From the NCBI GenBank assembly GCA_023436065.1, contig JAEZKU010000038.1, positions 1 through 64,000 of the forward strand: a DNA stretch of 64,000 nt, read 5' to 3'. Below are positions 42,339 to 51,302 of this stretch, piece by piece. The stretch is from Bacillota bacterium (GTDB lineage Bacteria; Bacillota; Clostridia; Lachnospirales; Lachnospiraceae). The notes under the pieces were generated by a model. That model saw nothing but the letters and a program-made list of their open reading frames with translations. It did not search any database and was not told the origin of the DNA. The translations under genes were made by a program, and so were the position numbers. The number at the start of each line of letters is the position of its first letter. Position 1 is the first letter of the stretch.

Positions 42339-43517
42339 TCAGTGTTTGTCATTTTCCTGAAGCAGCTCTAGATTCTTTCTGATTAAATTGCATCTTTGCT
42401 GCACACATTCCACTGATCTGAGTGGATCCGAAGGTGTATGGAAGGTATAGTCCACAAGCTTCTCCACAGTCGTTGCAGCTACGTGAAGGCGGGTATCCGA
42501 AGAAGCATAATAGATATATACCTCCCCATTGTCCCTGGCAATTGCTCCGTTGGTGAATACCACATTGGATACATCCCCAACTCTTTCTTCTCCCATCGGT
42601 GCGATGTAGAAGCCGGAGGGCTCTGCGATTACCTTGGTTGGATCCTTTAAGTCGGTGGCAAACACATAGATGACATAGCGTAATCCTGCTGCGGTATTTC
42701 TAACTCCATGAGCAATATGGATCCAGCCCTTCTCGGTCTTGATCGGAACTGCCCCTGCTCCGTTCTTGGCTTCGGTTATGGTATGATACTTTCTTCTGCT
42801 TGTGATAATCTCTTCGTCAATGACTGCATTCTCAATATCTTTACAGAAGCCTACGCCGATTCCACCGCCGGAGCCGGTCTCGATAAAGCCGTCCATCGGC
42901 CTTGTGTAGAACATATATTGTCCGTTGACAAACTCGGGATGCAGCACGACATTTCTCTGTTGGGGTGATTGAAGGGTCTTTAGATTATTCAGTCGTTCCC
43001 AATGCTTTAAATCTCTGGTTCTGACAATTCCGGCTTCCGCTACCGCAGCAGACAGATCGTTGCTGGTTCTGTCCTTGCTTTCGGAACAGAACACACCATA
43101 GATGTAACCATCCTCATGCTTTGTCAAACGCATATCATAAACATTGGTTTCTTCCTTATGCGTATCCGGCAGTTCAACCGGATAATCCCAGAACCGAAAG
43201 CCGTCCACCGGGCTGTCGCTCTCTGCCACACCGAAGAAGGACTTTCTGTCATTCCCTTCAATTCTTGCCACCAGATAAAATTTTCCATCCAGCTCTATGG
43301 CTCCGGAATTAAATACGGCATTCACACCCAAACGCTCCATGAAAAACGGATTGGTCTTCTCATCCAGATCATATTTCCAGAATAACGGGATATGCTCATT
43401 CGTCAGCACAGGATTCACATAACGGTCATACATTCCTGTATATATAGTACTTTTCTCGTTCTTTCTTTCAATCAGCTGACGATATTTTTCCAGCTCAATA
43501 TAATAATTGGGATGCAT
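42339..43517 (-). CDS. GH130 4-O-beta-D-mannosyl-D-glucose phosphorylase (GH130_1-like)
   Basis: Splits mannosyl-1,4-glucose with phosphate into mannose 1-phosphate and glucose. The 392-residue propeller has the group 1 signatures NPVLTNEHIPLFW, NAVFNSGAI, VARIEGNDRKSFFGVAES, NVYDMRLTKHEDGYIYGVFC and NGAGAVPIKTEKGWIHIAHG. Its partner is the cellobiose 2-epimerase just upstream, which makes the substrate from mannobiose. The ATG at 43517 is seven bases after AAGGAG; a TTG at 43523 is the alternative. About 20 bases separate it from the epimerase gene. Confidence 0.9.
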   Translation of the reverse strand: MHPNYYIELEKYRQLIERKNEKSTIYTGMYDRYVNPVLTNEHIPLFWKYDLDEKTNPFFMERLGVNAVFNSGAIELDGKFYLVARIEGNDRKSFFGVAESDSPVDGFRFWDYPVELPDTHKEETNVYDMRLTKHEDGYIYGVFCSESKDRTSNDLSAAVAEAGIVRTRDLKHWERLNNLKTLQSPQQRNVVLHPEFVNGQYMFYTRPMDGFIETGSGGGIGVGFCKDIENAVIDEEIITSRRKYHTITEAKNGAGAVPIKTEKGWIHIAHGVRNTAAGLRYVIYVFATDLKDPTKVIAEPSGFYIAPMGEERVGDVSNVVFTNGAIARDNGEVYIYYASSDTRLHVAATTVEKLVDYTFHTPSDPLRSVECVQQRCNLIRKNLELLQENDKH

Positions 43518-43538
43518 ATGCAATCTCCTTCCTCCTAA

Positions 43539-44711
43539 TTAAAATTCAACTCCGCGGTTAATTACTTCAAAACACATCCTGCCATTATGATAGGGACATT
43601 TCCAGGGACCGACAATCTCCTTGGTCTTAATCGGTGATCCGTCCTGGTTCAGCTCATAGAACCACTCCGAACCTCTTCTGGGATCGATCATGTGAGTTTT
43701 GATGTAGTCCCATACTCCTCCCACACTTTCCAGATAGTCCTTTCTCTCAGGCTTCTTCTGAAATCCGTTCAGAAAACCCAGTAGTGCTTCCGCCTGGACC
43801 CACCATACCTTTTTGGTATCTACCCGGCCCTTCTCGCATTCATTGAACAGCGAATACTTGTCCAGGGCTATGCTGTGAATATGGTCCACCAGCTCTGCGG
43901 TAATCCGATTGATTTTATTGCTGTACACAGGATCCTTCAAAACCTCTGCGGTACGATCCAGCAGCCAGGAGGCTTCAATGTCATGCCCATAGGAATTTAA
44001 GTCAATCAGAGAATGATAGCTTAAGTCAAAGAATACCTCGAGCCTTCTCTCCTTCGGGTTATAAATCTTATCAGCAAAAATATCCAGCATCCACTTAAGC
44101 TTATCGGCAATACCCTCGCTATGATCCACACGATATAGCTCTGTATATGCTTCCAGTACATGCAGGAGTGTGTTCATCGTCCGTTCTGCCATGACTCCGT
44201 TCTCCGAAAGCTTTTCATTCGAAGCCGGACGGAACTTTCGGTCAAAGGCTTCCAGATAGCCCTCCTGATCCCGGCAATCCTTCTCTAGCTTATCCATTAA
44301 GGCATAAGCCAGTGATAATGCCTCCGTATCCCCGGAAGCATCATAATAAGAGGCGAGTCCATATACCGCAAAAGCCTGATTGTAAGTATGTTTCGTATCA
44401 TCGACGGGTACCCCGTCATAGGTTACCGACCAGAAGACACCACCATTCTCCCGATCATAGAACGCAGCTCTTAAGAATTCATAGGCATGCTTCGCATAAT
44501 CAAGATATTCTTTCTCCCCGAGCGTTAAGTATGCATTTGAGAAAAACCATAAAATTCTGCTATTCAGAATACACCCTTTATCAGCCTTCTTATTTAGTTC
44601 CAGATTATAATCCATCTCCCCGTAAAAACCACCGTATACATCATCACGAAGTCTTTTCCAGAAAGGAATGATAGCCCTCTCCAGATGACTTCTTATTTCC
44701 TGCACCCTCAT
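43539..44711 (-). CDS. Cellobiose 2-epimerase (mannobiose epimerase)
   Basis: Inverts C2 of the reducing sugar in beta-1,4-disaccharides, turning mannobiose into mannosylglucose for the GH130_1 phosphorylase. The 390-residue (alpha/alpha)6 barrel belongs to the AGE superfamily. Histidine-bearing segments TKHTYNQAFAVYG, NSYGHDIEASWLL and CPYHNGRMCFEV match the catalytic arrangement of Ruminococcus-type enzymes. Cytoplasmic. The start follows GGGGG at seven bases. It is cotranscribed with the downstream phosphorylase and probably with manA upstream. Confidence 0.92.
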   Translation of the reverse strand: MRVQEIRSHLERAIIPFWKRLRDDVYGGFYGEMDYNLELNKKADKGCILNSRILWFFSNAYLTLGEKEYLDYAKHAYEFLRAAFYDRENGGVFWSVTYDGVPVDDTKHTYNQAFAVYGLASYYDASGDTEALSLAYALMDKLEKDCRDQEGYLEAFDRKFRPASNEKLSENGVMAERTMNTLLHVLEAYTELYRVDHSEGIADKLKWMLDIFADKIYNPKERRLEVFFDLSYHSLIDLNSYGHDIEASWLLDRTAEVLKDPVYSNKINRITAELVDHIHSIALDKYSLFNECEKGRVDTKKVWWVQAEALLGFLNGFQKKPERKDYLESVGGVWDYIKTHMIDPRRGSEWFYELNQDGSPIKTKEIVGPWKCPYHNGRMCFEVINRGVEF

Positions 44712-44736
44712 CCATATACCCCCAATTCTTTATTCT

Positions 44737-45669
44737 TTAGATATGAGACACGATCAATTCCATATTGCCCTTCAGCACATAACTGCCATAGCCAGAGGGA
44801 AGTATAAAATGGTCCCCTTTCTTAATCGGCTGTGCATCAATAAAGCCGCTTCCATCTGTCACACTGACATTCAGGAACTTATACTCCTGTCTGAATTCCT
44901 GCTCCCCATGAATTTTGATTCTCTGTACGGTGTAATAACTGCAAGCGATCAGCTCCTCAAAATCATAATCCCGATTGCTTTCCTGTCTGCGACTGACTGC
45001 ACTGTCTGTATGTGGACATCGAATCACATCAATGCTTTTATCAATATGAAGTTCGCGTGGCTTACCATGATCAAGTCTGTCATAATCATACAAACGATAG
45101 GTAATATCACTGTTCTGCTGTGTCTCCAGAAGCATGGTTCCCTTCTTGATCGCATGCACTGTCCCGGGATCAATCTGGAAGAAGTCGCCTTTCTTAATCG
45201 GCAGGATACGAATCAGATCCATGAAACGGTTTTCACCGATCATTTTACGAAGTTCTTCCTGATCTTTCGCATTGTGACCGATGACAATCTCACCGTCCTC
45301 ATCACAATCCAGGATATACCAGCACTCCGTTTTACCCAGTGCTCCATTCTCCCTCTCCTTAGCATAAGCATCATCGGGATGCACCTGAATACTTAAGTCC
45401 GCCTTTGCATCGATGATCTTGACCAGGAGGGGATATACAGGACCGGAAGCCCCTCCGAACAATTCTCTGTGATGCTCCCATAACCAGCTTAAGGTTTTCC
45501 CTGCATAGTTACCATTCTTGATGATACAGTCACCATTCTTATGGGCGCTGATCGCCCAGCACTCTCCTGTGGTATTGCTCGGTATGGTATAGCCAAATTC
45601 CTTCTCCAGCTTATCACCACCCCAGATCATAGTCTTAAATACAGGCTCTAATATAATAATATCGTGCAT
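44737..45669 (-). CDS. manA: Mannose-6-phosphate isomerase, class I
   Basis: Converts mannose 6-phosphate to fructose 6-phosphate, the exit from mannan catabolism into glycolysis; mannose 1-phosphate from the phosphorylases must first be converted by a mutase not in this window. The 310-residue cupin-fold enzyme has the zinc-site motifs SIQVHPDDAYA and DPGTVHAIKKGT and GECWAISAH early on. First structural gene of the mannan cluster, about 25 bases before the epimerase gene. The ribosome binding site is weak (GAGT at some distance). Confidence 0.92.
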   Translation of the reverse strand: MHDIIILEPVFKTMIWGGDKLEKEFGYTIPSNTTGECWAISAHKNGDCIIKNGNYAGKTLSWLWEHHRELFGGASGPVYPLLVKIIDAKADLSIQVHPDDAYAKERENGALGKTECWYILDCDEDGEIVIGHNAKDQEELRKMIGENRFMDLIRILPIKKGDFFQIDPGTVHAIKKGTMLLETQQNSDITYRLYDYDRLDHGKPRELHIDKSIDVIRCPHTDSAVSRRQESNRDYDFEELIACSYYTVQRIKIHGEQEFRQEYKFLNVSVTDGSGFIDAQPIKKGDHFILPSGYGSYVLKGNMELIVSHI

Positions 45670-45786
45670 ATTCGATTAACTCACTTTCTTTCCGGTATTC
45701 TTTACCTTCTGTTATGATATAATAATTTAAGTTATCGTTAACCTTAATTATTATTCTAATAATGATACACCCTTTTGTCAATTGGA

Positions 45787-46794
45787 TTATTTAATTCTTG
45801 CCTTCACAGAATCACGGTATATGATCCTTCCGCTGATGACCTTTCTCCCATAATCCCTGCCGGGATTCTTGATTCTTTTCAGTATGGAGCTTACCGCTGC
45901 TTCAGACATTGCTTCAATGTTTACCTCTACTGTCGTGATTGCCGGCTCGCTCAGGGTTGCATAGATGTAATTGTCATATCCGACCACGGACACCTGATTC
46001 GGAACACTGTATCCTGCTTTCTTCAGCTGCTGTATGAATGCATATGCTACCTCGTCACAATTACATACAAAAGCAGTCGGCATTTCCTCCGGAAGTACGA
46101 TCGGACAGTATTTGCCACGTTCGTCCCGGTCAGCTATGATCCAATCACTGCGAAGCCCCAGTCCACTCTCAAGAAGAGCCTTATAATAGCCAAGATAGCG
46201 ATCCATGATACTGGAAGTCGCGCTGATATTGCCGATAAAGCCTATTCTCGTATGCCCCTGCTCAATCAGATGACAGGTAATCTCGTATGCCCCGTGAAAG
46301 CTGTCACTGACTATGGTATCCACTTGAAAATGATCATCCGTGAAATCAAGAAATATAAAAGGAATTCCCGAATCGGCAATCTTCTGAATATACCCCCGTT
46401 TCATCTGTCCCAGCACAATAATACCGTCCACCTTATTATTTTGTAAAAGCTGCGGTATCCTTCCCTCTTTCTCCGCCTCTTCAGAAATCACTTCCATAAT
46501 TCCGAAATAGTTGTAGGACAGCAGGTCCCTGATGATTGTCTGATACATCTTGGAGTAAAAAGCATTCTCACTCATGAACTGTTCCGCTATGAGTATGCCG
46601 ATGTTATAATTCCTGCCCTCTTTCATGCTCTTACCCAGAGTATTATAACGGTACCCCATTTCCTGGGCCATCTGTTTGATACTCTCCCGCAGTGCCTCGC
46701 TGACTCCTTCCTTATCGGATAATGCTTTGGATACGGTTACCGTACTTACTCCCAGACGGTCAGCAACATCCTTCATTGTAATATTTTTTCCCAT
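45787..46794 (-). CDS. LacI-family transcriptional regulator (upstream of manA)
   Basis: A 335-residue regulator with the HTH MKDVADRLGVSTVTVSKALS and a sugar-binding domain with VVGYDNYIYATLSEPAITTVEV. The ATG at 46794 follows GGAAGG; the frame is open to 46833. It precedes manA by 117 bases in the same direction and is the second LacI regulator of the mannan cluster. AT-rich GTTAACGAT/GTTAACAAT-like sites at about 45739 and 46869 could be operators, weakly supported. Confidence 0.9.
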   Translation of the reverse strand: MGKNITMKDVADRLGVSTVTVSKALSDKEGVSEALRESIKQMAQEMGYRYNTLGKSMKEGRNYNIGILIAEQFMSENAFYSKMYQTIIRDLLSYNYFGIMEVISEEAEKEGRIPQLLQNNKVDGIIVLGQMKRGYIQKIADSGIPFIFLDFTDDHFQVDTIVSDSFHGAYEITCHLIEQGHTRIGFIGNISATSSIMDRYLGYYKALLESGLGLRSDWIIADRDERGKYCPIVLPEEMPTAFVCNCDEVAYAFIQQLKKAGYSVPNQVSVVGYDNYIYATLSEPAITTVEVNIEAMSEAAVSSILKRIKNPGRDYGRKVISGRIIYRDSVKARIK

Positions 46795-47008
46795 AGTTAT
46801 TTCCTTCCAAAGATAAATTTTAACTAAATTCATTATAGCAAAAGCCGGTTCAATTTAAAATATATTAGTTAACAATCCTTATTTATTAAGCAACTTTTAT
46901 TAACAATTAGTCTGATGTTAATTAAAATTAGTTATACTAATAAGACACGATGCTGTCAGATTATACCTGATAGAATATTCTCATCAAAACAGAAAAGGGG
47001 ATCATTCT

Positions 47009-47449
47009 ATGAATTACGAAAAAGTGAACTTAGAAGAAAAGACGATTGTCGGATTAAGCGCTGTTACCGGAAACAGCGATCCGCAAATGGGGGAGATCAT
47101 CGGAGGTCTGTGGAAGAATTTCTATCAGAACGGAATTTGTGACAGTGTAAGAAATAAGGTAAACGAGTATTCAATCGGTCTGTATTCAGATTATTCGGGA
47201 GACTCGTATAGTGTAACTGTCGGTTACGAAGCATCAGCAGCAGAGAATTCCGAATTGATCAAGAAAATCATCCCCGCCGGTAATTATGCTAAATTTTCGA
47301 TTCAGGGTAATGCAGTGACAGCGGTAGCAGAGGCCTGGAATGATATATGGCAGATGGATCTGAACAGAAGCTACGCAGCTGATTTTGAGGAATACTTAAA
47401 CAGTGATATGGAGAATGCAAACATCAATATTTACATTGCACTGCGATAA
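47009..47449 (+). CDS. GyrI-like effector-binding domain protein
   Basis: A stand-alone 146-residue protein of the AraC effector-binding / GyrI-like superfamily. It starts with a typical EEKTIVGLSAVTGNSD strand and has VTVGYEA, IPAGNYAKFSIQG and WNDIWQMD, the paired beta-alpha-beta repeats that bind small hydrophobic or cationic ligands. There is no DNA-binding domain. The start follows AAGGGG. It is alone on the plus strand, divergent from a LacI gene. Ligand and role are not known. Confidence 0.85.
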   Translation: MNYEKVNLEEKTIVGLSAVTGNSDPQMGEIIGGLWKNFYQNGICDSVRNKVNEYSIGLYSDYSGDSYSVTVGYEASAAENSELIKKIIPAGNYAKFSIQGNAVTAVAEAWNDIWQMDLNRSYAADFEEYLNSDMENANINIYIALR

Positions 47450-47479
47450 GTTCAGATGCAAAACCCAATATAATAACAA

Positions 47480-47537
47480 GTAGGGGGCTGTTGCAGAAAT
47501 TTATTATTAAGCCTAAGGTAAGGACAACAGCCCCTAC
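47480..47537. terminator. Hairpin between convergent GyrI-like and chemoreceptor genes
   Basis: GTAGGGGGCTGTTG (47480-47493) pairs with CAACAGCCCCTAC (47525-47537) around a 31-base loop. The T-tract is poor on the plus side and weak on the minus side (CTTGTTATTAT). Confidence 0.55.
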
Positions 47538-47640
47538 CTCCGGGTATCATAGTGTCTTGCAAAAACCCCATACTGTGTATTCCTGTGTTTTGACATATTC
47601 CCTACAAAATTGATAGTATATACGACTTACAGCACATGTA

Positions 47641-49182
47641 CTATATTCTACTGATCATATCAACGCAGAGGACATACTCCTTCTGAATCTTATTTTGATA
47701 ACAATAAGAATAGGTTCTGCAGAGACCTCCTGTTGCTGCTGAGATATATTCATCGGATGTATACCACTGCCCGGCTTGTTTTAATGCCTTACGGAAATAC
47801 TTCTTACCTCCGTGGTAATCTCCCGGCATGGCAGGACAAAAGTCCTCTCCCTGGGTAATCAATAGTTCTTCGTTCAATATGGTATGGCTTAGCTGATATC
47901 CTTTCTGATCTATCACGTAAAGGCATTCCACATCCTTCAAGCCGACGATGGTCCTGCCGAGAAGCTCATCCATATCCTTCTCATTCGTGACATCGTACAG
48001 CTGCTTGGGCAGCACGTCAAGCTTCAGACCGGAAAGCATGTTGATGACATCCTGTTCCTTCGGTTTGCCAGTAACACTCTCACCATGGCTTCCACGTAAA
48101 CGAAACCTTGTCATCAGAGTCTTCAGCTTAGATGATACCTCGGCCATATTGGCAGCCACGGCGCTGTTCTCCTGAGCATAAGCAGCATTATTGCGTACCC
48201 CGTCGGAAATATCCGTAACAATCACCGAAATACTTTGTAAGCTTTCTGCCTGCTCCTTGGAGGCAACTGCGATGTCATCGCACAGTCCGCTCACCCTGTC
48301 TATCGAGTTTTGAATGACTGAAAAGCTGTCTGCAGTCTTTTGGGCTATCTCTGCACTGGTTGCAGCCGTTCGAATACTGTTCTCTATCAGCTGTGTGGTC
48401 TTCTTCACCGCTTCAGCACTTTTCTGTGCAAGGGACCCAATCTCTCCTGCTACGATCGAGAAACCGGCACCTGCCTCTCCTGCTCTTGCAGCTTCGATCG
48501 ATGCATTCAGTGCAAGAAGCTTGGTTTGTCCGGCCAAGCCATTGATGATGTCAATGATATTTGATATATCCTTAGAGGCTTCTGAAACTTCCCGGATGGA
48601 GTGGAGCATCTGGTCCATGCATTCGCTTCCCTGTAAGGTCTGCTCCTTCATACCCTGAACGCTCTCCGATACCGCCTCTGCATTCGCCGCGTTGGCCGTA
48701 GTCCGGTCGGTGATTCTGTGGATGGTTCCGGACAATTCATTGAGAAGCTCTGCCTGGGAAGAGGTATTCTCTGCGATTTTAGTGGAGGCCCGATCAACTT
48801 CGCTGCAGAGATGATCAACCTCACCGGTCAGCTGATTGATTTCTTCAAAGGAAGCATTAAGCGCATGTCTGATCTTATGAAGAGCATTTTTGATCGGCAG
48901 GAAATCACCCTGATATTCCACCTCTTTTGAAAAACCTACCGCCATATTGCCTGCCGACAGATGGGATAGCACATGGGTTATCTCCTCGATATAACAGCGA
49001 AAGCTCATACTGATCTGGCTGACATCCCTGGCCAGCTCCTCCAACACAGAATATGCCTCCGGATCAACCGTAATATCAAGATTGCCGCTTACCAGCTGCC
49101 TTGTACCCTCCATGATACACTGTCCCTCTCTTAATAACTGCTCCAATTCCCTCTCTTTTCTGCCTGCCAGTCGTCCCAACAT
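47641..49182 (-). CDS. Soluble methyl-accepting chemotaxis protein with C-terminal sensor domain
   Basis: A 513-residue chemoreceptor without any transmembrane helix. The order is reversed from the usual: an N-terminal HAMP-like and coiled-coil region (about 1-150), then the MCP signalling hairpin (about 150-370) with the tip IDIINGLAGQTKLLALNASIEAARAGEAG, then a C-terminal domain (about 385-513) of PDC/Cache-like pattern (VECLYVIDQKGYQLSHTI, YTSDEYISAATGGLCRTYSY). Such cytosolic receptors sense internal signals. No other chemotaxis gene is adjacent. The start follows GGAGGG. Confidence 0.88.
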   Translation of the reverse strand: MLGRLAGRKERELEQLLREGQCIMEGTRQLVSGNLDITVDPEAYSVLEELARDVSQISMSFRCYIEEITHVLSHLSAGNMAVGFSKEVEYQGDFLPIKNALHKIRHALNASFEEINQLTGEVDHLCSEVDRASTKIAENTSSQAELLNELSGTIHRITDRTTANAANAEAVSESVQGMKEQTLQGSECMDQMLHSIREVSEASKDISNIIDIINGLAGQTKLLALNASIEAARAGEAGAGFSIVAGEIGSLAQKSAEAVKKTTQLIENSIRTAATSAEIAQKTADSFSVIQNSIDRVSGLCDDIAVASKEQAESLQSISVIVTDISDGVRNNAAYAQENSAVAANMAEVSSKLKTLMTRFRLRGSHGESVTGKPKEQDVINMLSGLKLDVLPKQLYDVTNEKDMDELLGRTIVGLKDVECLYVIDQKGYQLSHTILNEELLITQGEDFCPAMPGDYHGGKKYFRKALKQAGQWYTSDEYISAATGGLCRTYSYCYQNKIQKEYVLCVDMISRI

Positions 49183-49214
49183 CGCATTCCCTCCAATTCA
49201 TCCAGATATATCCG

Positions 49215-49254
49215 TATAAACAAAGAAGCAGCAAGGTATCTAAGCCTCGCTGCT
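49215..49254 (-). terminator. Terminator after ridA
   Basis: Ten-base stem AGCAGCGAGG/CCTTGCTGCT (49245-49254 with 49227-49236), 8-base loop and TCTTTGTTTA on the minus strand; TTTTGTATT on the plus side makes it bidirectional. Confidence 0.75.
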
Positions 49255-49324
49255 TTTGTATTACTATATATTACAAGTTTCCGTCTGTCAATATATTTAT
49301 AGAATTAATTGTATCAGTTTTTTC

Positions 49325-49702
49325 TTACGGAAGGATTGCAATGATTTCAACTTCACAGGCTACATCTTTGGGCAATTTAGCTGCTGCCACACAGGATCTG
49401 GCCGGTTTACCGGTAAAATACTGTGCATATACCTCATTGAAGGCTGCGAAATCATCCATGTCCTTTAAGAAACAGGTGGTCTTAATGACATTTTCAAAAT
49501 TAGCACCTGCTGCTTCCAGGATTGCAGCAATATTCTTCATGACCTGGGTTGCCTGTACCTTAATATCACCCTCTACTACTTGTCCGTTCTCCGGATTTAA
49601 TGGAATCTGTCCTGATGCAAACAGCATGTTACCACTGATTAAAGCCTGGGAATAAGGTCCAATTGCAGCAGGAGCCTTATCAGTCTGGATTATTTTAAAC
49701 AT
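49325..49702 (-). CDS. ridA: RidA-family enamine/imine deaminase
   Basis: Hydrolyses reactive enamines and imines made by PLP enzymes. A 125-residue trimeric-barrel protein with the full family pattern: IGPYSQALISGNMLFASGQIPLNP, GANFENVIKTTCFLKDM, and the arginine and Glu near the end (PARSCVAAAKLPKDVACEVEIIAI). The ATG at 49702 follows CGGAGGG; an in-frame start at 49762 would overlap the kinase gene upstream. It is the last gene of the long minus-strand operon or has its own promoter; its role there looks incidental. Confidence 0.93.
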   Translation of the reverse strand: MFKIIQTDKAPAAIGPYSQALISGNMLFASGQIPLNPENGQVVEGDIKVQATQVMKNIAAILEAAGANFENVIKTTCFLKDMDDFAAFNEVYAQYFTGKPARSCVAAAKLPKDVACEVEIIAILP

Positions 49703-49758
49703 ATGAAACCCTCCGTTCTGGAATTTTCTTACCATTATAAAGATTATTTGGAAATTTA

Positions 49759-51246
49759 TCAAGAGGGAATAACCAGTTCCTCTTTTCCCTTCTTCCGACT
49801 GCGATGATGGTCTCCGTAGCCGTAGCGTCCATATCTTCCATAGTATCCGCTTCCATACCCATAGCCATAACCGTAGCCATAGCCGGTTATGCTTGATCTC
49901 ACACCGTTAAACACACAGCCTATCATCTTAATATCACTTCCTTCGGATATATGCTCCAATCCCTCAAGAATCTGATCCTTTTTCGAATAATCCTGTTTCA
50001 CTATAAAAATTGCTCCTTCAGCAAGCTTAGCCAAGTCACAGGTATCCGAAACAATTGCCGATGGTGCTGTATCAAGTATGATATAGTCTGCGAAATTCTT
50101 CATTTCCTCCAGGAGCTTAGACATATTTGCCGTATCGATAATCTCTGCGGAATTCTTGATCGGCTGATTGCAGACCAAGGCATGAATGCCCTGTTTATCA
50201 TAGTATTTCAAGGCTTTCTTAAACTTTACTTTTCCGTTCAGTACCTCTTCCATCCCTATGGTATCGGCAGAAACGGAAAGCAGCTTACCGAGGGTAGGAC
50301 GTCTGAAGTCACAGTCCGCGATTATTGTCTTTTTTCCTTCCTCTGCAAGAGCTAAGGCAAGGTTATAAGCAAAGGTACTTTTTCCTTCTCCCGGAATAGC
50401 ACTTGTGACAAGTATCGTTTTCAGTCCCTTCTGCTTTGCGATCTTTTCGACCCTTGCCCTGATTTTCAGAATTTCCTCACGATAGGAAAAGGGCAGCTTC
50501 TCATTTTGAAGTGTAATAACACGCTCCTGATCTTTTCCCCTCTTTTTAAAGGATACCTCGGGCAGGCTGCCCAAATGCTTGATACTTGTTATCTTTTCAA
50601 TATCCTCAATCTTATGAACCGTATTTCTGGTGAGGGCAAATAACAGAATAGCCAGAAGGCCGATGCCTGTTCCGATCAATGCTCCGATCCCGGCACGTCT
50701 CATGTAATCAACGGCATTCACAGGCTTTACCGGTATTCCTGTCTCATCTAATATCTCCAGCTTCGTACTGCCCACAACAGTATCAGCAACCGTGGGATAA
50801 TTTTTAATGACTGATTGCAACACTTGATTAGCCTGTTCGGCATCCACCGAAGTCACTTTGATGGTGAACAGATTCGTATTTTCTACGTTTTCAGCTGTAA
50901 TCGTATCTGTGATATAGGACAGCCCCAAGTCTCCGGCTATGATACTTTTCAGCACCCCGCTGTTTATGATGTACGGAAAGGTCTTTGACATCTGTGCAGC
51001 TCTCAAGCTGTCCTGATAAATACTGCCATTGGAGGAATCCTCCAGATTAACTGAAAAGGTTACTGCAGCAGTATAGTACGGACTAAAATTCCTGTAGGCA
51101 ACCCCACAGCTGATCCCTGCTGCGATCGCAGCAAAAATTAGGATTGTCCATCCGATGCTTTTAAAGCCCTTCCACAAATCTTTGATCAAGGAGAAAACAT
51201 CGATTTCATATTCTGTTTCATCCTTCTTGTATACATATTCTTTCAT
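49759..51246 (-). CDS. Wzz-BY-kinase fusion (exopolysaccharide tyrosine kinase), copy 2
   Basis: Controls length and export of a surface polysaccharide. The 495-residue protein has a Wzz-type chain-length domain between two helices (about 35-55 and 170-205) and a cytoplasmic bacterial tyrosine kinase domain with Walker A TSAIPGEGKST, Walker A' IIADCDFRRP and Walker B YIILDTAPS. It ends in a striking tail of alternating Gly-Tyr (GYGYGYGYGYGSGYYGRYG...) followed by a basic segment; the tyrosines are the likely autophosphorylation cluster. In most Firmicutes the two domains are separate proteins (CpsC, CpsD). The start follows GGAGATAAAG. Confidence 0.88.
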   Translation of the reverse strand: MKEYVYKKDETEYEIDVFSLIKDLWKGFKSIGWTILIFAAIAAGISCGVAYRNFSPYYTAAVTFSVNLEDSSNGSIYQDSLRAAQMSKTFPYIINSGVLKSIIAGDLGLSYITDTITAENVENTNLFTIKVTSVDAEQANQVLQSVIKNYPTVADTVVGSTKLEILDETGIPVKPVNAVDYMRRAGIGALIGTGIGLLAILLFALTRNTVHKIEDIEKITSIKHLGSLPEVSFKKRGKDQERVITLQNEKLPFSYREEILKIRARVEKIAKQKGLKTILVTSAIPGEGKSTFAYNLALALAEEGKKTIIADCDFRRPTLGKLLSVSADTIGMEEVLNGKVKFKKALKYYDKQGIHALVCNQPIKNSAEIIDTANMSKLLEEMKNFADYIILDTAPSAIVSDTCDLAKLAEGAIFIVKQDYSKKDQILEGLEHISEGSDIKMIGCVFNGVRSSITGYGYGYGYGYGSGYYGRYGRYGYGDHHRSRKKGKEELVIPS

Positions 51247-51302
51247 CTTTATCTCCGATCCGCCGCACTGCGATATTATTTATGAAGTCTCCTTTTAACA
51301 CA

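Noticed and set aside
46927..46941. ATTAGT-TAT-ACTAAT palindrome upstream of the GyrI-like gene
   Set aside because: Short and AT-only in an AT-rich gap; likely by chance, and no known regulator matches.
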